In this document: positions 1 through 8,125 of the stretch, one piece after another
How positions within the stretch are numbered: the first letter of the stretch is position 1
Layout of the letters: the number at the start of each line of letters is the position of its first letter
Assembly (NCBI GenBank): GCA_964244495.1
Contig: CAXTIU010000007.1
Location: 62,001-126,000, forward strand
From: RH-AL1 sp964244495
GTDB taxonomy: Bacteria > Pseudomonadota > Alphaproteobacteria > Rhizobiales > Beijerinckiaceae
Length of the DNA stretch: 64,000 nt
Reading direction: 5' to 3'
Notes under the pieces: model-generated
What the model saw: the letters and a program-made list of their open reading frames with translations, nothing else
The model's database searches: none
What the model was told of the DNA's origin: nothing
Translations under genes and position numbers: made by a program

Positions 1-103
1 CCGTGGCGAGCTGGACGTTGCGCAGGTCCCCCTCGTGGTCGCGGATCGAGCGATCCAACGCCGCCAAACCGGCTTCGATGAAGGCGAGTGCCGAGGGTTC
101 CAT
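1..103 (-). CDS. Unidentified protein, N-terminal fragment
   Basis: An open frame runs off the left edge on the minus strand. From the ATG at 103 it reads MEPSALAFIEAGLAALDRSI and continues with RDHEGDLRN. The frame is also open upstream to a TAA at 188-190, and the extra stretch looks coding-like, so a start before 103 (a non-ATG codon) is possible. It is divergent from the metal ABC importer, with the Zur-type operator between them. I do not recognise the family; only about 34 residues are visible. Confidence 0.4.
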   Translation of the reverse strand, partial: MEPSALAFIEAGLAALDRSIRDHEGDLRNVQLAT

Positions 104-186
104 GCCCAGATAAGCGCGGGGTGTCGGCCCGGTTGCATCGGGACGGCGGCTTGACAGCGCGGCGTCGAGGTGAGCACAGGAGGGAC

Positions 187-199
187 GTTATACTGTAAC
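187..199. promoter_or_regulatory. Probable Zur operator overlapping a -10 hexamer
   Basis: GTTATACTGTAAC is an imperfect palindrome, one base away from the GTTATA-N2-ATAAC core described for alphaproteobacterial Zur sites. It contains a -10-like TATACT at 189-194 and ends 12 bases before the importer's GTG start, so repressor binding would block transcription initiation. It also lies upstream of the divergent fragment at the left edge. Matching to the consensus was done by eye. Confidence 0.6.
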
Positions 200-211
200 T
201 TGGAGCCGTCC

Positions 212-1087
212 GTGCGCTGTCCGTCTGGGATCACCCTCGCGCTCCTCGGCCTCCTGTTCGTGGCGCCGGCGCGCGCGGCGGACAAGGTGCGTGTCGTCGC
301 CGCCGAGAACTTCTACGGCGATGTTGCCCGGCAGATCGGCGGCCACCACGTCGCGGTGACGAGCATCCTGACGAACCCCGACGAGGACCCGCACCTGTTC
401 GAGGCCAGCCCCTCGACCGCCGAGGCCCTGGCCGGCGCGGCGATCGTGATCAGCAACGGCATCGACTACGATCCCTGGATGACCAAGCTGCTGTCCGCCT
501 CGGCGAACGCCCATCGCACCACGATCGTCGCGGCCGACCTCGTCGGCGCCCGCGCCGGCGACAATCCGCACCTCTGGTACGACCCGCAAACCTTGCCAGC
601 GGTGGCGAAGGCGCTCGCCGCCGCCCTCGCCGCGCGGGACCCGGCCGATGCCGCCCTGTTCAAGGCGAACCTCGACAGGTTCGACCAGTCCTTCGCGCCC
701 ATCGTCGCCACCGTTGAGGCCATCAGGGCCAAGTACGCCGGCACGGTCGTGACGGCGACCGAGCCGGTGTTCGGCTCCATGGCCAAGGCGCTGGGCTTCA
801 CCATGCTGAACACCGACTTCCAGGTCGCGGTGATGAACGACGCGGAGCCGAGCCCCTCGCAGGTCGCCGGCTTCGAGGACAGCCTGAAGGGCGGCACGGT
901 CAGGATCCTCTTCTTCAACAGCCAAGTCACGGACAAGACGACGGACCGGCTGCTGGGGATTGCCAAGGCCTCGCGCGTGGCGGTGGTCGGGGTGACGGAA
1001 ACCGAGCCCGAGGGCGTGGACGTCCAATCCTGGTTCACGGGGCAGCTGAAGGCGGTGTCCGCCGCCCTGACCGCGAAGGCCATGTGA
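212..1087 (+). CDS. znuA: Zinc/manganese ABC transporter substrate-binding protein
   Basis: Periplasmic metal-binding subunit of an ABC importer (cluster 9 / TroA-like family), 291 aa. The GTG at 212 is chosen because GGAG at 202-205 is well spaced and the product then begins with a signal peptide (hydrophobic residues 7-18, cleavage near APARA, about residue 22). A longer reading frame from 170 would put the Zur operator inside the gene. Likely metal ligands are His61 (EDPHLFE) and His120 (NPHLWYDP). The position usually held by the third His in zinc proteins looks like Glu184 (ATEPVFG), as in manganese-type members. There is no His-rich loop. Its stop overlaps the ATPase start (GTGA), so the genes are coupled. 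The Zur-type operator favours zinc; the Glu leaves manganese open. Confidence 0.85.
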   Translation: MRCPSGITLALLGLLFVAPARAADKVRVVAAENFYGDVARQIGGHHVAVTSILTNPDEDPHLFEASPSTAEALAGAAIVISNGIDYDPWMTKLLSASANAHRTTIVAADLVGARAGDNPHLWYDPQTLPAVAKALAAALAARDPADAALFKANLDRFDQSFAPIVATVEAIRAKYAGTVVTATEPVFGSMAKALGFTMLNTDFQVAVMNDAEPSPSQVAGFEDSLKGGTVRILFFNSQVTDKTTDRLLGIAKASRVAVVGVTETEPEGVDVQSWFTGQLKAVSAALTAKAM

Positions 1088-1899
1088 TCATCCAAGGCTC
1101 GGTCAGCGCGCTCGCCTTCGACGCCGTCGCGATCGACCTCCGGGGACGCCGCGTCCTGTCCGGCGCCTCGTTCGCGATCCCCCGGGGCGCCTTCGTCGCC
1201 GTGCTCGGCCCCAACGGTGCCGGGAAGACGACGCTGATGCGCGCCGTGCTGGGACTGATCCCGACTGCCGGCGGCCGCATCACCGTGGGGGGCGAGGCCC
1301 CCCGGCGCGGCAACGCCGGCATCGGCTACATGCCGCAGTTCCGGCGCGGGGCGGCGCAACTCGGCCTGACCGGGTTCGACCTGGTGCTGGGCGCGCTCGG
1401 CCACGGGCGATGGGGCCGGCCGTTCGCCTCCGCGGCGGACCGGCGGGCCGCCGCCGCCGCGCTGGCCGCCGTGGATGCGACGGCGTTGGCGCGGCGTCCC
1501 CTATCGGAACTGTCGGGCGGCGAGCGGCAGCGCGTGCTGTTCGCCCAGGCGCTGCTCGGCGAACCCACGCTGCTGCTGCTCGACGAGCCCCTGGCCAACC
1601 TCGATCCCGGGCACCAGCGCGGCATCGTCGACGCGGTGCGCCGCGTGGCGCGCGGGCGCGGCGCCACCGTCCTGTTCTGCGCCCACGAGATCAACCCGCT
1701 GCTGGGGGCGGCCGACCTCGTGCTGTACCTCGGCAACGGCGGCGTGGCGGTCGGCACGGTGGACGCGGTCATCAACGCCGACGTCCTCAGCCGCCTTTAC
1801 AAGACGCCGATCCACGTCGCCAGGTTGGATGGCCGGATCTACGTCATGGCGCGCGACGGGGACCTCGCGGCGCACGGGGACGGGAGCGGCGAGACGTGA
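1084..1899 (+). CDS. znuC: Metal ABC transporter ATP-binding protein
   Basis: ATPase subunit (271 aa) that powers metal import on the cytoplasmic side of the inner membrane. Walker A GPNGAGKTT lies at about residues 42-50, signature LSGGERQR at about 143-150, Walker B LLLLDEP at about 163-169 with the D-loop NLD after it, and the H-loop in CAHE. The start is GTG at 1084, overlapping the preceding TGA by four bases. The gene ends in another GTGA overlap with the permease, so the three genes form one translationally coupled unit. Substrate is inferred from the neighbouring binding protein and operator. Confidence 0.88.
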   Translation: MIIQGSVSALAFDAVAIDLRGRRVLSGASFAIPRGAFVAVLGPNGAGKTTLMRAVLGLIPTAGGRITVGGEAPRRGNAGIGYMPQFRRGAAQLGLTGFDLVLGALGHGRWGRPFASAADRRAAAAALAAVDATALARRPLSELSGGERQRVLFAQALLGEPTLLLLDEPLANLDPGHQRGIVDAVRRVARGRGATVLFCAHEINPLLGAADLVLYLGNGGVAVGTVDAVINADVLSRLYKTPIHVARLDGRIYVMARDGDLAAHGDGSGET

Positions 1900-2684
1900 G
1901 CCTGTTCCACTACGAGTTCATGCGCAACGCCTTCGCCGCCTGCACGGTCGTCGGCTTGGTGGCCGGCGCGATCGGCTACTTCATGGTGCTGCGCGGCGAA
2001 ACCTTCGCCGGCCACGCGCTCAGCCACGTCGGCTTCCCCGGCGCGACCGGCGCGGTGCTGATCGGGCAGTCGCCGTTCCTCGGGCTGGTCGTGGCGACGG
2101 TGGTCGGCGGCCTGGGCATCGCGATCCTCGGCGAGCGGGCGCACCGCGACGTGGCGATCGGCATCGTGCTGTCGTTCTCGCTCGGGCTCGGCCTGCTGTT
2201 CCTGCACTTCTACACGGCCTACGCCTCGCTCGCGACCAACCTCCTGTTCGGCAACGTGCTCGGCATCGCGCCCGACACGGTGCTGGTGCTGGCCGTGCTC
2301 GGGGCGGCCAGCCTCGTCGCGCTCGCGGGGATGGTCCGCCCCCTCGTCTTCGCCAGCCTGCAGCCGGAGCTCGCCGAGGCGCGCGGCGTGCCGATGACGG
2401 CGGTGTCGTCCCTGTTCATGGTGCTCGTCGCCGTGTCCACCGCCGAGACGATCCAGATCGTCGGGGTGCTGCTCTCCTTCGCGCTGCTGATCGCGCCGGC
2501 GGCGAGCGCGATCCGGCTCACCCGGACGGTTCGGGCGGGCGTGGCCGTCTCGGTGGGGCTGGCGGTGGCGCTCGCCTGGGCCGGGCTGTGCCTCGCCTTC
2601 GCCACGGACTGGCCGACCAGCTTCTGGATCACGACGCTGGGGGCCTGCACCTACGTCGGCTCGGGCCTGGTGCGCCGGCGATGA
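1896..2684 (+). CDS. znuB: Metal ABC transporter permease
   Basis: Inner-membrane permease of the ZnuB/ABC-3 family, 262 aa, with about eight hydrophobic segments. The GTG at 1896 overlaps the ATPase stop. The product begins with LFHYEFMRNAF followed by a first membrane segment, as ZnuB proteins usually do. Conserved family features are visible, including RGETFAGHALSHVGFPGATG around residues 33-52, and late helices rich in small residues (LLSFALLIAPAA). An upstream extension in the same frame would run through the ATPase gene and is rejected. It forms the channel with the ATPase and receives metal from the periplasmic protein. Confidence 0.87.
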   Translation: MSLFHYEFMRNAFAACTVVGLVAGAIGYFMVLRGETFAGHALSHVGFPGATGAVLIGQSPFLGLVVATVVGGLGIAILGERAHRDVAIGIVLSFSLGLGLLFLHFYTAYASLATNLLFGNVLGIAPDTVLVLAVLGAASLVALAGMVRPLVFASLQPELAEARGVPMTAVSSLFMVLVAVSTAETIQIVGVLLSFALLIAPAASAIRLTRTVRAGVAVSVGLAVALAWAGLCLAFATDWPTSFWITTLGACTYVGSGLVRRR

Positions 2685-2727
2685 CGAGGCGCCCTCGCGC
2701 GCGGTCTCGACGGGAGGGTGACCGGTC

Positions 2728-3543
2728 TTGAGCGACGGCGACGACGGAGCCATGCGGGACGCCACCGACGCGCACCTGCTGCACGTCCCCTCGCGCCGGG
2801 CGGAGGCGTTGCGCTACGCGCTGGCCGGCGCGCTGGTCCTGGCGGGCGCGGGCGCCGTCATCCTCCTGCCTCGCGCCGCACCCGAGCCGGAGGACGCCTC
2901 CCAGATGGAGGATGCGGTGCTGATCGACCTGCCGCCGGTGCTCGCCTCGTCGGAGCCGAAGCGGGACGCGGCCGACGGCCCCGAACAGGCGGCCTCGCAG
3001 GCCTCCGCCAGCGCGCCGCCGCCGGTCGATCCGCCCACGCCCGTTCACGACGTGACATCGCCCGTGACCGACCCGCCGCCGGCCGACACTCCGTCCCCGG
3101 CGCCCGATCCCGCCGTCGTGCTGGAGGAAAAGACGTTGCCACCGCCGCAACCGGCTGCGGCCGCCGCGCCCCGGCGGGACGAGCAGGCCCCGTCCGGCTC
3201 GGCGCAGCCGGTGAGGACGCGTGACGCGGCGGGCGAGGACGACCGGCCGCACGCTTCCGCCCGCGCGATGTCGTTGTGGCAGCGCTCGATGGTCGGACGG
3301 CTGGAAACGTCCAAGCGCGCGCTGCGACGACAAGCCGGCCACGAGGGGACGGTGCTGGTCGCCTTCGCCATCACGCGCGGCGGCGGTCTCCTCTCGGCGA
3401 GGGTGACGCGCGGCTCGGGCGACCCGGCGCTCGACGCCGCGGCCACGTCACTCATCGAGCGTGCCGCGCCGTTCCCCGCCCCGCCCGCCGGCGCGGCGGC
3501 GAAGGACCTGTCGTTCACCGTCCCGATCCGCTTCAAGCGTTAG
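2728..3543 (+). CDS. TonB-family energy transducer
   Basis: TonB-like protein of 271 aa. It has a short cytoplasmic N-terminus, one membrane anchor (ALAGALVLAGAGAVILLP, about residues 31-48), a long Pro/Ala/Asp-rich periplasmic linker, and a C-terminal TonB fold (from GHEGTVLVAFAITRGG to the end). It would transmit proton-motive force to outer-membrane receptors. The TTG at 2728 follows GGGAGG with 10-base spacing; the ATG at 2752 is the alternative. It lies 43 bases after the permease and may share the Zur-controlled transcript, which suggests that it energises metal uptake across the outer membrane. No ExbB/ExbD genes are in the window. Confidence 0.75.
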   Translation: MSDGDDGAMRDATDAHLLHVPSRRAEALRYALAGALVLAGAGAVILLPRAAPEPEDASQMEDAVLIDLPPVLASSEPKRDAADGPEQAASQASASAPPPVDPPTPVHDVTSPVTDPPPADTPSPAPDPAVVLEEKTLPPPQPAAAAAPRRDEQAPSGSAQPVRTRDAAGEDDRPHASARAMSLWQRSMVGRLETSKRALRRQAGHEGTVLVAFAITRGGGLLSARVTRGSGDPALDAAATSLIERAAPFPAPPAGAAAKDLSFTVPIRFKR

Positions 3544-3836
3544 GCGCGGCACCGATCCCGCAGGGCAACTCGGATCGAACGACGCCCCGTCGAGACGAAC
3601 GAGATTTGGCGTCCGCTTCCCACGATACTGTGTCCCGATACTGTGCTCATGACGCCGGCGGAAGCGCCGCCACTGTGGCACGAGCCGATTTATTTCACGT
3701 TTCCATGGAACTACGGCGTTTCGCGCATTGTGCTCCGCCGACCCGCTTCCCATTCTATACTCATCGGAAAGGTAAGCATCTCCGTCACCTCGACCGAGGC
3801 GGGAACGGCGGATGCTTGAGAAGCTAAGGGATCCTC
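3544..3836. other. Intergenic region with a 13-bp tandem pair
   Basis: 293 bases without a convincing gene. CGATACTGTG is repeated with a 13-base period at 3623-3635 and 3636-3648. The stretch is less GC-rich than its surroundings and probably carries the promoter of the small downstream gene. Confidence 0.5.
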
Positions 3837-4088
3837 ATGGGTGTTCGTATAGAACGAACCGACCCGCGCCATGGCGAGCAGGAGATGCCGCTGGAGACGG
3901 CGCGCGGCTTCGAGCTGGTGGACAGCCGAGCCGGCGGACAGAAGAATAGGCTCGAGACGGCCACGTTCATCAGGTCGATCGATGACGCGGCCTACCTCGT
4001 CGAGCAGGGTTACTCGATCAGGATGACCGGCCAGGGCAAGCGTCCCGCGTTGGTTTCACCGGCCAAGCTGCGAATCATTCGCGACTGA
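3837..4088 (+). CDS. Small conserved-looking protein of unknown function
   Basis: 83 aa, no signal peptide or membrane segment. ATG at 3837 follows AAGGG at 3826-3830. The second half (ETATFIRSIDDAAYLVEQGY, then SIRMTGQGKRPALVSPAKLR) reads like a compact globular domain; the charged first 35 residues may be flexible. I do not recognise the family. It stands alone between the TonB-like gene and the MucR-type regulator, with its own probable promoter region upstream. Confidence 0.6.
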   Translation: MGVRIERTDPRHGEQEMPLETARGFELVDSRAGGQKNRLETATFIRSIDDAAYLVEQGYSIRMTGQGKRPALVSPAKLRIIRD

Positions 4089-4210
4089 GCACCGGCCGCC
4101 GCCGCGACATCGGCGATTGATCTTCGCCGGCATCGCTCGGAAGACTACCCGTTTCTACGCCGCCGGCGCCGTTATCTGAGGACGAAACTCCCGCTTTCTT
4201 CGTCCAGCAA

Positions 4211-4240
4211 TTGTCATCGCAGCAAAAGTCTGCGTAGACT
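4211..4240 (+). promoter_or_regulatory. Candidate sigma-70 promoter of the mucR-like gene
   Basis: TTGTCA at 4211-4216 and TAGACT at 4235-4240 are 18 bases apart, just upstream of the GTG at 4264. Transcription would begin near 4247, which rules out the in-frame TTG at 4240 as the translation start. Assigned by eye. Confidence 0.35.
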
Positions 4241-4263
4241 TGACCCTCAACCGGAGAAACCCA

Positions 4264-4845
4264 GTGACGGAAGCATCGTCCCAGTCCCAGATAGAAATGG
4301 CGGCCGACATCGTCTCGGCCTACGTCAGCAAGAATTCGATCCCGCCGTCCGACCTCCCGGCCCTCATCGACGCCGTGCACAAGGCGCTCGGCGCGATCAC
4401 GACGGGCAAGCGCACCGGCGAGAGCGAGCCCGCGCCGGAACTCAAGCCGGCCGTCCCGATCAAGAAATCCGTGACGGATGACTTCCTGATCTGCCTGGAG
4501 GACGGCAAGCGCTTCAAGTCCCTGCGCCGTCACCTTTCGACGACCTACAACATGACGCCGGAAGCCTACCGCGAGAAGTGGAACCTGCCCAAGGACTATC
4601 CCATGGTCGCGCCGTCCTACGCCGCCGTGCGCTCCAACCTCGCCAAGGCCGCCGGCCTCGGCAACAGGAGGACCGAAGCCGCCGTCGCCGAACCGGCCCC
4701 CGAGCCGGTCGCTCCCGAGCCGGCCCAGGAAGCCGAGAAGCCGAAGGCGGCCAAGGCGCCGCGCGCCACGTCCAAGCCGAAGGATGCCAAGAAGGTGTCG
4801 AAGGCCGACGCGAAAGCCGCCGAGAAGGCCGAAGAGGCCGCCTGA
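4264..4845 (+). CDS. mucR: Ros/MucR-family transcriptional regulator with altered zinc site
   Basis: DNA-binding regulator (193 aa) of the MucR/Ros family, which typically controls surface polysaccharide, motility and cell-cycle genes and often represses itself. GTG 4264 follows GGAG at 4253-4256, and the product opens with the family pattern IEMAADIVSAYVSKNSIP. The zinc-finger region reads ICLEDGKRFKSLRRHLSTTY. Relative to Ros, the second Cys is Asp (also seen in MucR) and the last His position is Thr/Tyr. Only one Cys and one His of the usual site remain, so zinc binding is doubtful. After YPMVAPSYAAVRSNLAKAAG comes an unusual tail of about 55 residues rich in Ala, Lys, Pro and Glu. Related zinc-less Ros homologs are known in Mesorhizobium. 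Confidence 0.85.
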   Translation: MTEASSQSQIEMAADIVSAYVSKNSIPPSDLPALIDAVHKALGAITTGKRTGESEPAPELKPAVPIKKSVTDDFLICLEDGKRFKSLRRHLSTTYNMTPEAYREKWNLPKDYPMVAPSYAAVRSNLAKAAGLGNRRTEAAVAEPAPEPVAPEPAQEAEKPKAAKAPRATSKPKDAKKVSKADAKAAEKAEEAA

Positions 4846-4890
4846 GCGGACGCTTCGGCGCCCGGTCGCGACTGGTCCGTCGAGGCGGTC

Positions 4891-4919
4891 CCGGCTTCGC
4901 TCCCGAGGTGCGAAGCCGG
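4891..4919. terminator. Hairpin between convergent mucR and ndh genes
   Basis: A perfect 9-bp stem, CCGGCTTCG pairing with CGAAGCCGG, around an 11-base loop, placed between two convergent genes. There is no clear U-tract, so it could act as a bidirectional but inefficient terminator. Confidence 0.5.
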
Positions 4920-4984
4920 CCGTTGTTCCGGCCCGCCGCGCGACGAAGCCACGGGCGATGGCCGACCGTCGCCGGCCGGCCGGT

Positions 4985-6604
4985 TCAGTCGAGCAGCACC
5001 GGTGGCCTGACGATCCCCACGAGGCGATCGGCCAGCCGATCCACCGTGCCACGCGGCGCTCCGAGCAGCGCGAAACGGTGCTGCCGGTAAAGAAGCGCGT
5101 GCGCCCAGCGTGCCGACAATCCCTTGAGCGGCCCGCCACCGAAGGCGTAGTGCCCGAACGTGCCCCCACCGTTGTATTCGGCCAGCGAAACGATCGATCC
5201 GCGGTCGCGGTACCGGAACGGCGGCGCCGAACCGCGCGTCCGCGTGACCGGGTTTTCGGCACAGGGCGCCTGCGGATGGGAGGCTTGCCCGCGCGGAAGG
5301 TGTGGCGGCAGGAGGTCGAGAACGTGGCGCGCGAGGTAGAGGGCCTGCTGGTGGGCCGCCTGCGCCGTCGCCGGATGGCCGCCGTCGCCCGACCGGCTCG
5401 CGCAATCGCCGAGCGCGAAGATCGACGGGTCTCGCGTCGTCTGCAACGTCGGCGACACGGTGAGCTGGCCGGTGCTGGAGCGTTCCAGCCCGTCGATGCG
5501 CGACAGGACATCCGGCGCCTTCACGCCGGCCGCCCAGATCTTCAGGCCGGCCGCGACGCGAGTGCCGTCCTTCAGAGTGAAACCGGCCGCGTCGGCCTCG
5601 GTCACGGTGGCGCCGGTGCGGATCGCGACGCCGAGGCGAGCGAGCGTGTGCCCGGCCGCGTCCGCGATGCGCGCGGGAAAGGCGGGCAGCAGTCGCGGGC
5701 CGGCCTCGATCAACGTCAGCCGCAGGGTGTGCGCCATGGCGGGTGGTCCGTAACCCGAGACGAGGTCGACCGCCCGCTTCAGCTCGGCGGCGAGCTCGAC
5801 GCCGGTGGCACCGCCCCCGACGATCGCGATGTCGAGGGTGGCGGCGCCGGCGGAGAACATCGCTTGGCGCAGGCGGATGTGGAAGTCCTCCGCCTCGACG
5901 AGGTCGTCCACCGTCCGGCAGTGCTCGGCGACGCCGGCCGTGCCGAAGTCGTTCGCGCGGCTGCCGAGCGCGAGGATCAGGGCATCGTAGGGCAAGGCGT
6001 TCGCCGGCGCGTCCTCGCCCGTCGCGGCGAACGGACCCAGGGTCACGCGCTTGGCGGATCGCTCGACGCCTTTCAGCGAAGCCGGCCAGGAGGTGAAACC
6101 GTTGCGCTTGGCCAGGGCGAGCAGGCTCAAGCGCTGCCGCTCCGGGCTGGAGGTTCCGGCGGCGATCGTGTGCATGGTCGGCTTCCACACGTGCGACAAA
6201 CTCTTGTCGACGAGCGTGACGGCTGCGCCGCCCGCGCGGCCGAGCTTGGTCGCCACCACGACGCCGGCGATGCCGCCGCCGACGATCAGGATGCGGGGCG
6301 TGGTGGAATTCGGCGAGGGCCCTCCGGTTCTCGTCGGCGCACGGGCACTCTGCGCAAGCCCCGCCTGCGAAGGCGAGGTGTCACCTTGAAGCTCCGTCGT
6401 CTTGGCCGTCGATCCTGCCGCGCCACGGGGGTCGCTCGACTTGGACCCCCGTCCATCGAGATCGATCGGGGCGCCTCGATCGCGGAACGTGATATCGACG
6501 CACGTCGAATCGAACTCGCCGACGACGCCAGGCCGCGCTATGACGTCATGCCATAGCAGGTGAGCGATGCCGTCCCTCCAATCGTCCTGGCAGTTCTGGG
6601 CCAT
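4985..6604 (-). CDS. ndh: Type II NADH dehydrogenase (NDH-2)
   Basis: Membrane-associated, non-proton-pumping FAD enzyme that passes electrons from NADH to quinone. The FAD site is RILIVGGGIAGV, the NAD-site glycine motif GGGATGVELAAEL, and FALGDCAS is the second FAD contact; a late amphipathic region (LYRQHRFALLGAPRGTVDRL) may bind the membrane. The conserved part begins about 100 residues after the first ATG. No ATG, GTG or TTG lies in frame between the FAD motif and the ATG at 6604, which itself overlaps the divergent EamA gene by 38 bases. The start is therefore uncertain; the roughly 105-residue N-terminal extension has no recognisable homology. Confidence 0.8.
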   Translation of the reverse strand: MAQNCQDDWRDGIAHLLWHDVIARPGVVGEFDSTCVDITFRDRGAPIDLDGRGSKSSDPRGAAGSTAKTTELQGDTSPSQAGLAQSARAPTRTGGPSPNSTTPRILIVGGGIAGVVVATKLGRAGGAAVTLVDKSLSHVWKPTMHTIAAGTSSPERQRLSLLALAKRNGFTSWPASLKGVERSAKRVTLGPFAATGEDAPANALPYDALILALGSRANDFGTAGVAEHCRTVDDLVEAEDFHIRLRQAMFSAGAATLDIAIVGGGATGVELAAELKRAVDLVSGYGPPAMAHTLRLTLIEAGPRLLPAFPARIADAAGHTLARLGVAIRTGATVTEADAAGFTLKDGTRVAAGLKIWAAGVKAPDVLSRIDGLERSSTGQLTVSPTLQTTRDPSIFALGDCASRSGDGGHPATAQAAHQQALYLARHVLDLLPPHLPRGQASHPQAPCAENPVTRTRGSAPPFRYRDRGSIVSLAEYNGGGTFGHYAFGGGPLKGLSARWAHALLYRQHRFALLGAPRGTVDRLADRLVGIVRPPVLLD

Positions 6605-7004
6605 CCTGGCGGCGTTCTTCGCGGCCCTTACGGCGATCTTCGCCAAGGTCGGCGTGACCCACGTCAACTCGGACTTCGCCACGTTCATCAGGGTGATCGT
6701 CGTCACGGCCGCGCTCGCGCTCGTCCTGCGCGTGACGGGGCACTGGCAGGCCCCCTCCTCGGTCTCGCCCCGGGCCTACCTGTTCCTCGTCCTGTCCGGG
6801 CTTACGACGGGCGTGTCGTGGCTGTGCTACTTCCGGGCGCTGAAACTCGGCGATGCGGCCAAGGTGGTGCCCATCGAGAAGCTGACCATCGTCTTCGTCG
6901 CCGTGTTCGGCGTCGTGTTCCTCCACGAGAAGCTGACGGCGATCGGCTGGCTCGGCCTCGCCATGGTCGGCGTCGGCGCGGTGGTCATCGCCGTCTGGGC
7001 GTGA
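6567..7004 (+). CDS. EamA-family small transporter
   Basis: A half-size member of the drug/metabolite transporter superfamily, 145 aa with five hydrophobic segments, where full-length EamA proteins have ten. Such proteins usually work as dimers in the inner membrane; the substrate is unknown. Family features include the first-helix Ala/Phe-rich segment (FWAILAAFFAALTAIFAKVG), the central SWLCYFRALKLGDAAKVVPI and the closing GWLGLAMVGVGAVVI. ATG 6567 has a GGTGAG-type ribosome site. It is divergent from ndh, whose 5' end it overlaps or nearly overlaps. Confidence 0.8.
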   Translation: MPSLQSSWQFWAILAAFFAALTAIFAKVGVTHVNSDFATFIRVIVVTAALALVLRVTGHWQAPSSVSPRAYLFLVLSGLTTGVSWLCYFRALKLGDAAKVVPIEKLTIVFVAVFGVVFLHEKLTAIGWLGLAMVGVGAVVIAVWA

Positions 7005-7024
7005 GGCACGTCGCTCCCGCGCGG

Positions 7025-7474
7025 CTACCCCTTCTTGCGCAGCGGCCTGACGTGGAGCGCGCCGGCGCGCGCGAAGCCGGTCGCCTCGCAGAACGCCGCG
7101 AGGTCCGGCGCGTCGGCGGGGGCGCACACCAGCATCGTGCCGCAGCCGGCCACTCGCGCCGCCTGGGACGCCGCCTTCAGCAGCGTCCGGCCGATGCCGC
7201 GCCGCCGCTCGTCCGGGCCGACCAGGATCAGGCTGAGGACGGCCACCGGCAGGTCGGCGTCCAGGGTCCGGCACCAGTTCAGCGCCACCACGCCGCTCGG
7301 CGGGCCCCACTCGAGCGCGATCAACGTCGCGCCGGCGCCGGGATGAACGGCGTCGAGGCGCGCGGCCAGCGTTCCCGCCGGAACCGGCCGGCCCGCGGCC
7401 CCCATCAGTTCTGACAGGCCGACCGCGTCGGCGCCGACGGCGGCGCGGATACGCAATCCGTAACGAGTGGACAA
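7025..7474 (-). CDS. GNAT-family N-acetyltransferase
   Basis: Predicted acyltransferase of 149 aa using acetyl-CoA. The CoA pyrophosphate loop is ERRRGIGRTLL (about residues 90-100), followed by the typical alpha3 segment and a C-terminal AAFCEATGFARAGAL beta-bulge region. The TTG at 7474 is preceded by GGGAG with 5-base spacing; a longer frame continues upstream to 7780 but has no homology and covers the promoter region of the next gene. It converges closely on the EamA gene. The acceptor substrate is unknown. Confidence 0.72.
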   Translation of the reverse strand: MSTRYGLRIRAAVGADAVGLSELMGAAGRPVPAGTLAARLDAVHPGAGATLIALEWGPPSGVVALNWCRTLDADLPVAVLSLILVGPDERRRGIGRTLLKAASQAARVAGCGTMLVCAPADAPDLAAFCEATGFARAGALHVRPLRKKG

Positions 7475-7693
7475 GGCTGCTCCCACCCGCCCGCGCCATG
7501 ACGAGGAGCGGCCGGCGCCATGACGAAGATCGACGGCCGGCGGCGCGGTCGCGTTCCACCGAGCGCGGATCACGAGTCGGGACTTTGCTCGCGAAATCTT
7601 CACCCGACGGTAAAGGTTTCCGAAGACTTCGTTTGCGCTCGTGCGACCGGCTGATACGCTCCCTATATCATGGGGCGTCGCAGGGGCTACGTC

Positions 7694-8101
7694 ATGGGCG
7701 GTGTCTTTAACTTGAAGAGAGGGGCCTTCGATAGTTCGGAGGCCGCCAGCCTGCACGAGGCTTACCTGATGGCCCTGCAAGGCCTAAGGGCGACGCACAA
7801 CGTCGACGGGGCGGTCATGAGCCGGCTGGCCGGTTCGATCGTCAGGGTCGCGCGCGCCGAGCCGGACTGCCTGCGCAACGACGGCACGATCGATCCCGTG
7901 CGGCTGGCGCAAAGGGCGGTCCTGCGCATGCTGCAGCTCAACGCGCCGCACGCCGGGTCCACTGCCGGGCTGGGCGCCGAGGTGACGCCTCTGCCGCGCC
8001 AGCGGACCAAAGCGCCTCCCGACGTGGCGACGACGAAGCCGGCGAGCCCGGCGAGCATCATCCTCAAGATCTTCGATCGGACGAGCTTCGCCAAGCTTTG
8101 A
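7694..8101 (+). CDS. Small protein of unknown function
   Basis: 135 aa from the ATG at 7694, which follows an AGGGG-like ribosome site; the ATG at 7670 is an alternative adding eight residues. The N-terminal two-thirds looks helical (ASLHEAYLMALQGL and AVMSRLAGSIVRVARAEPD), and a Pro/Thr/Lys-rich linker leads to a short hydrophobic end (ASIILKIFDRTSFAKL). The pattern resembles small rhizobial proteins of unknown role, but I cannot name the family. It converges on recR. Confidence 0.55.
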   Translation: MGGVFNLKRGAFDSSEAASLHEAYLMALQGLRATHNVDGAVMSRLAGSIVRVARAEPDCLRNDGTIDPVRLAQRAVLRMLQLNAPHAGSTAGLGAEVTPLPRQRTKAPPDVATTKPASPASIILKIFDRTSFAKL

Positions 8102-8125
8102 GCCGCCCGCGTCCGTGACGCGCCC

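Noticed and set aside
151..156. TTGACA as the -35 box of znuA
   Set aside because: It is 32 bases from the TATACT -10, far outside the usual 16-19 spacing.
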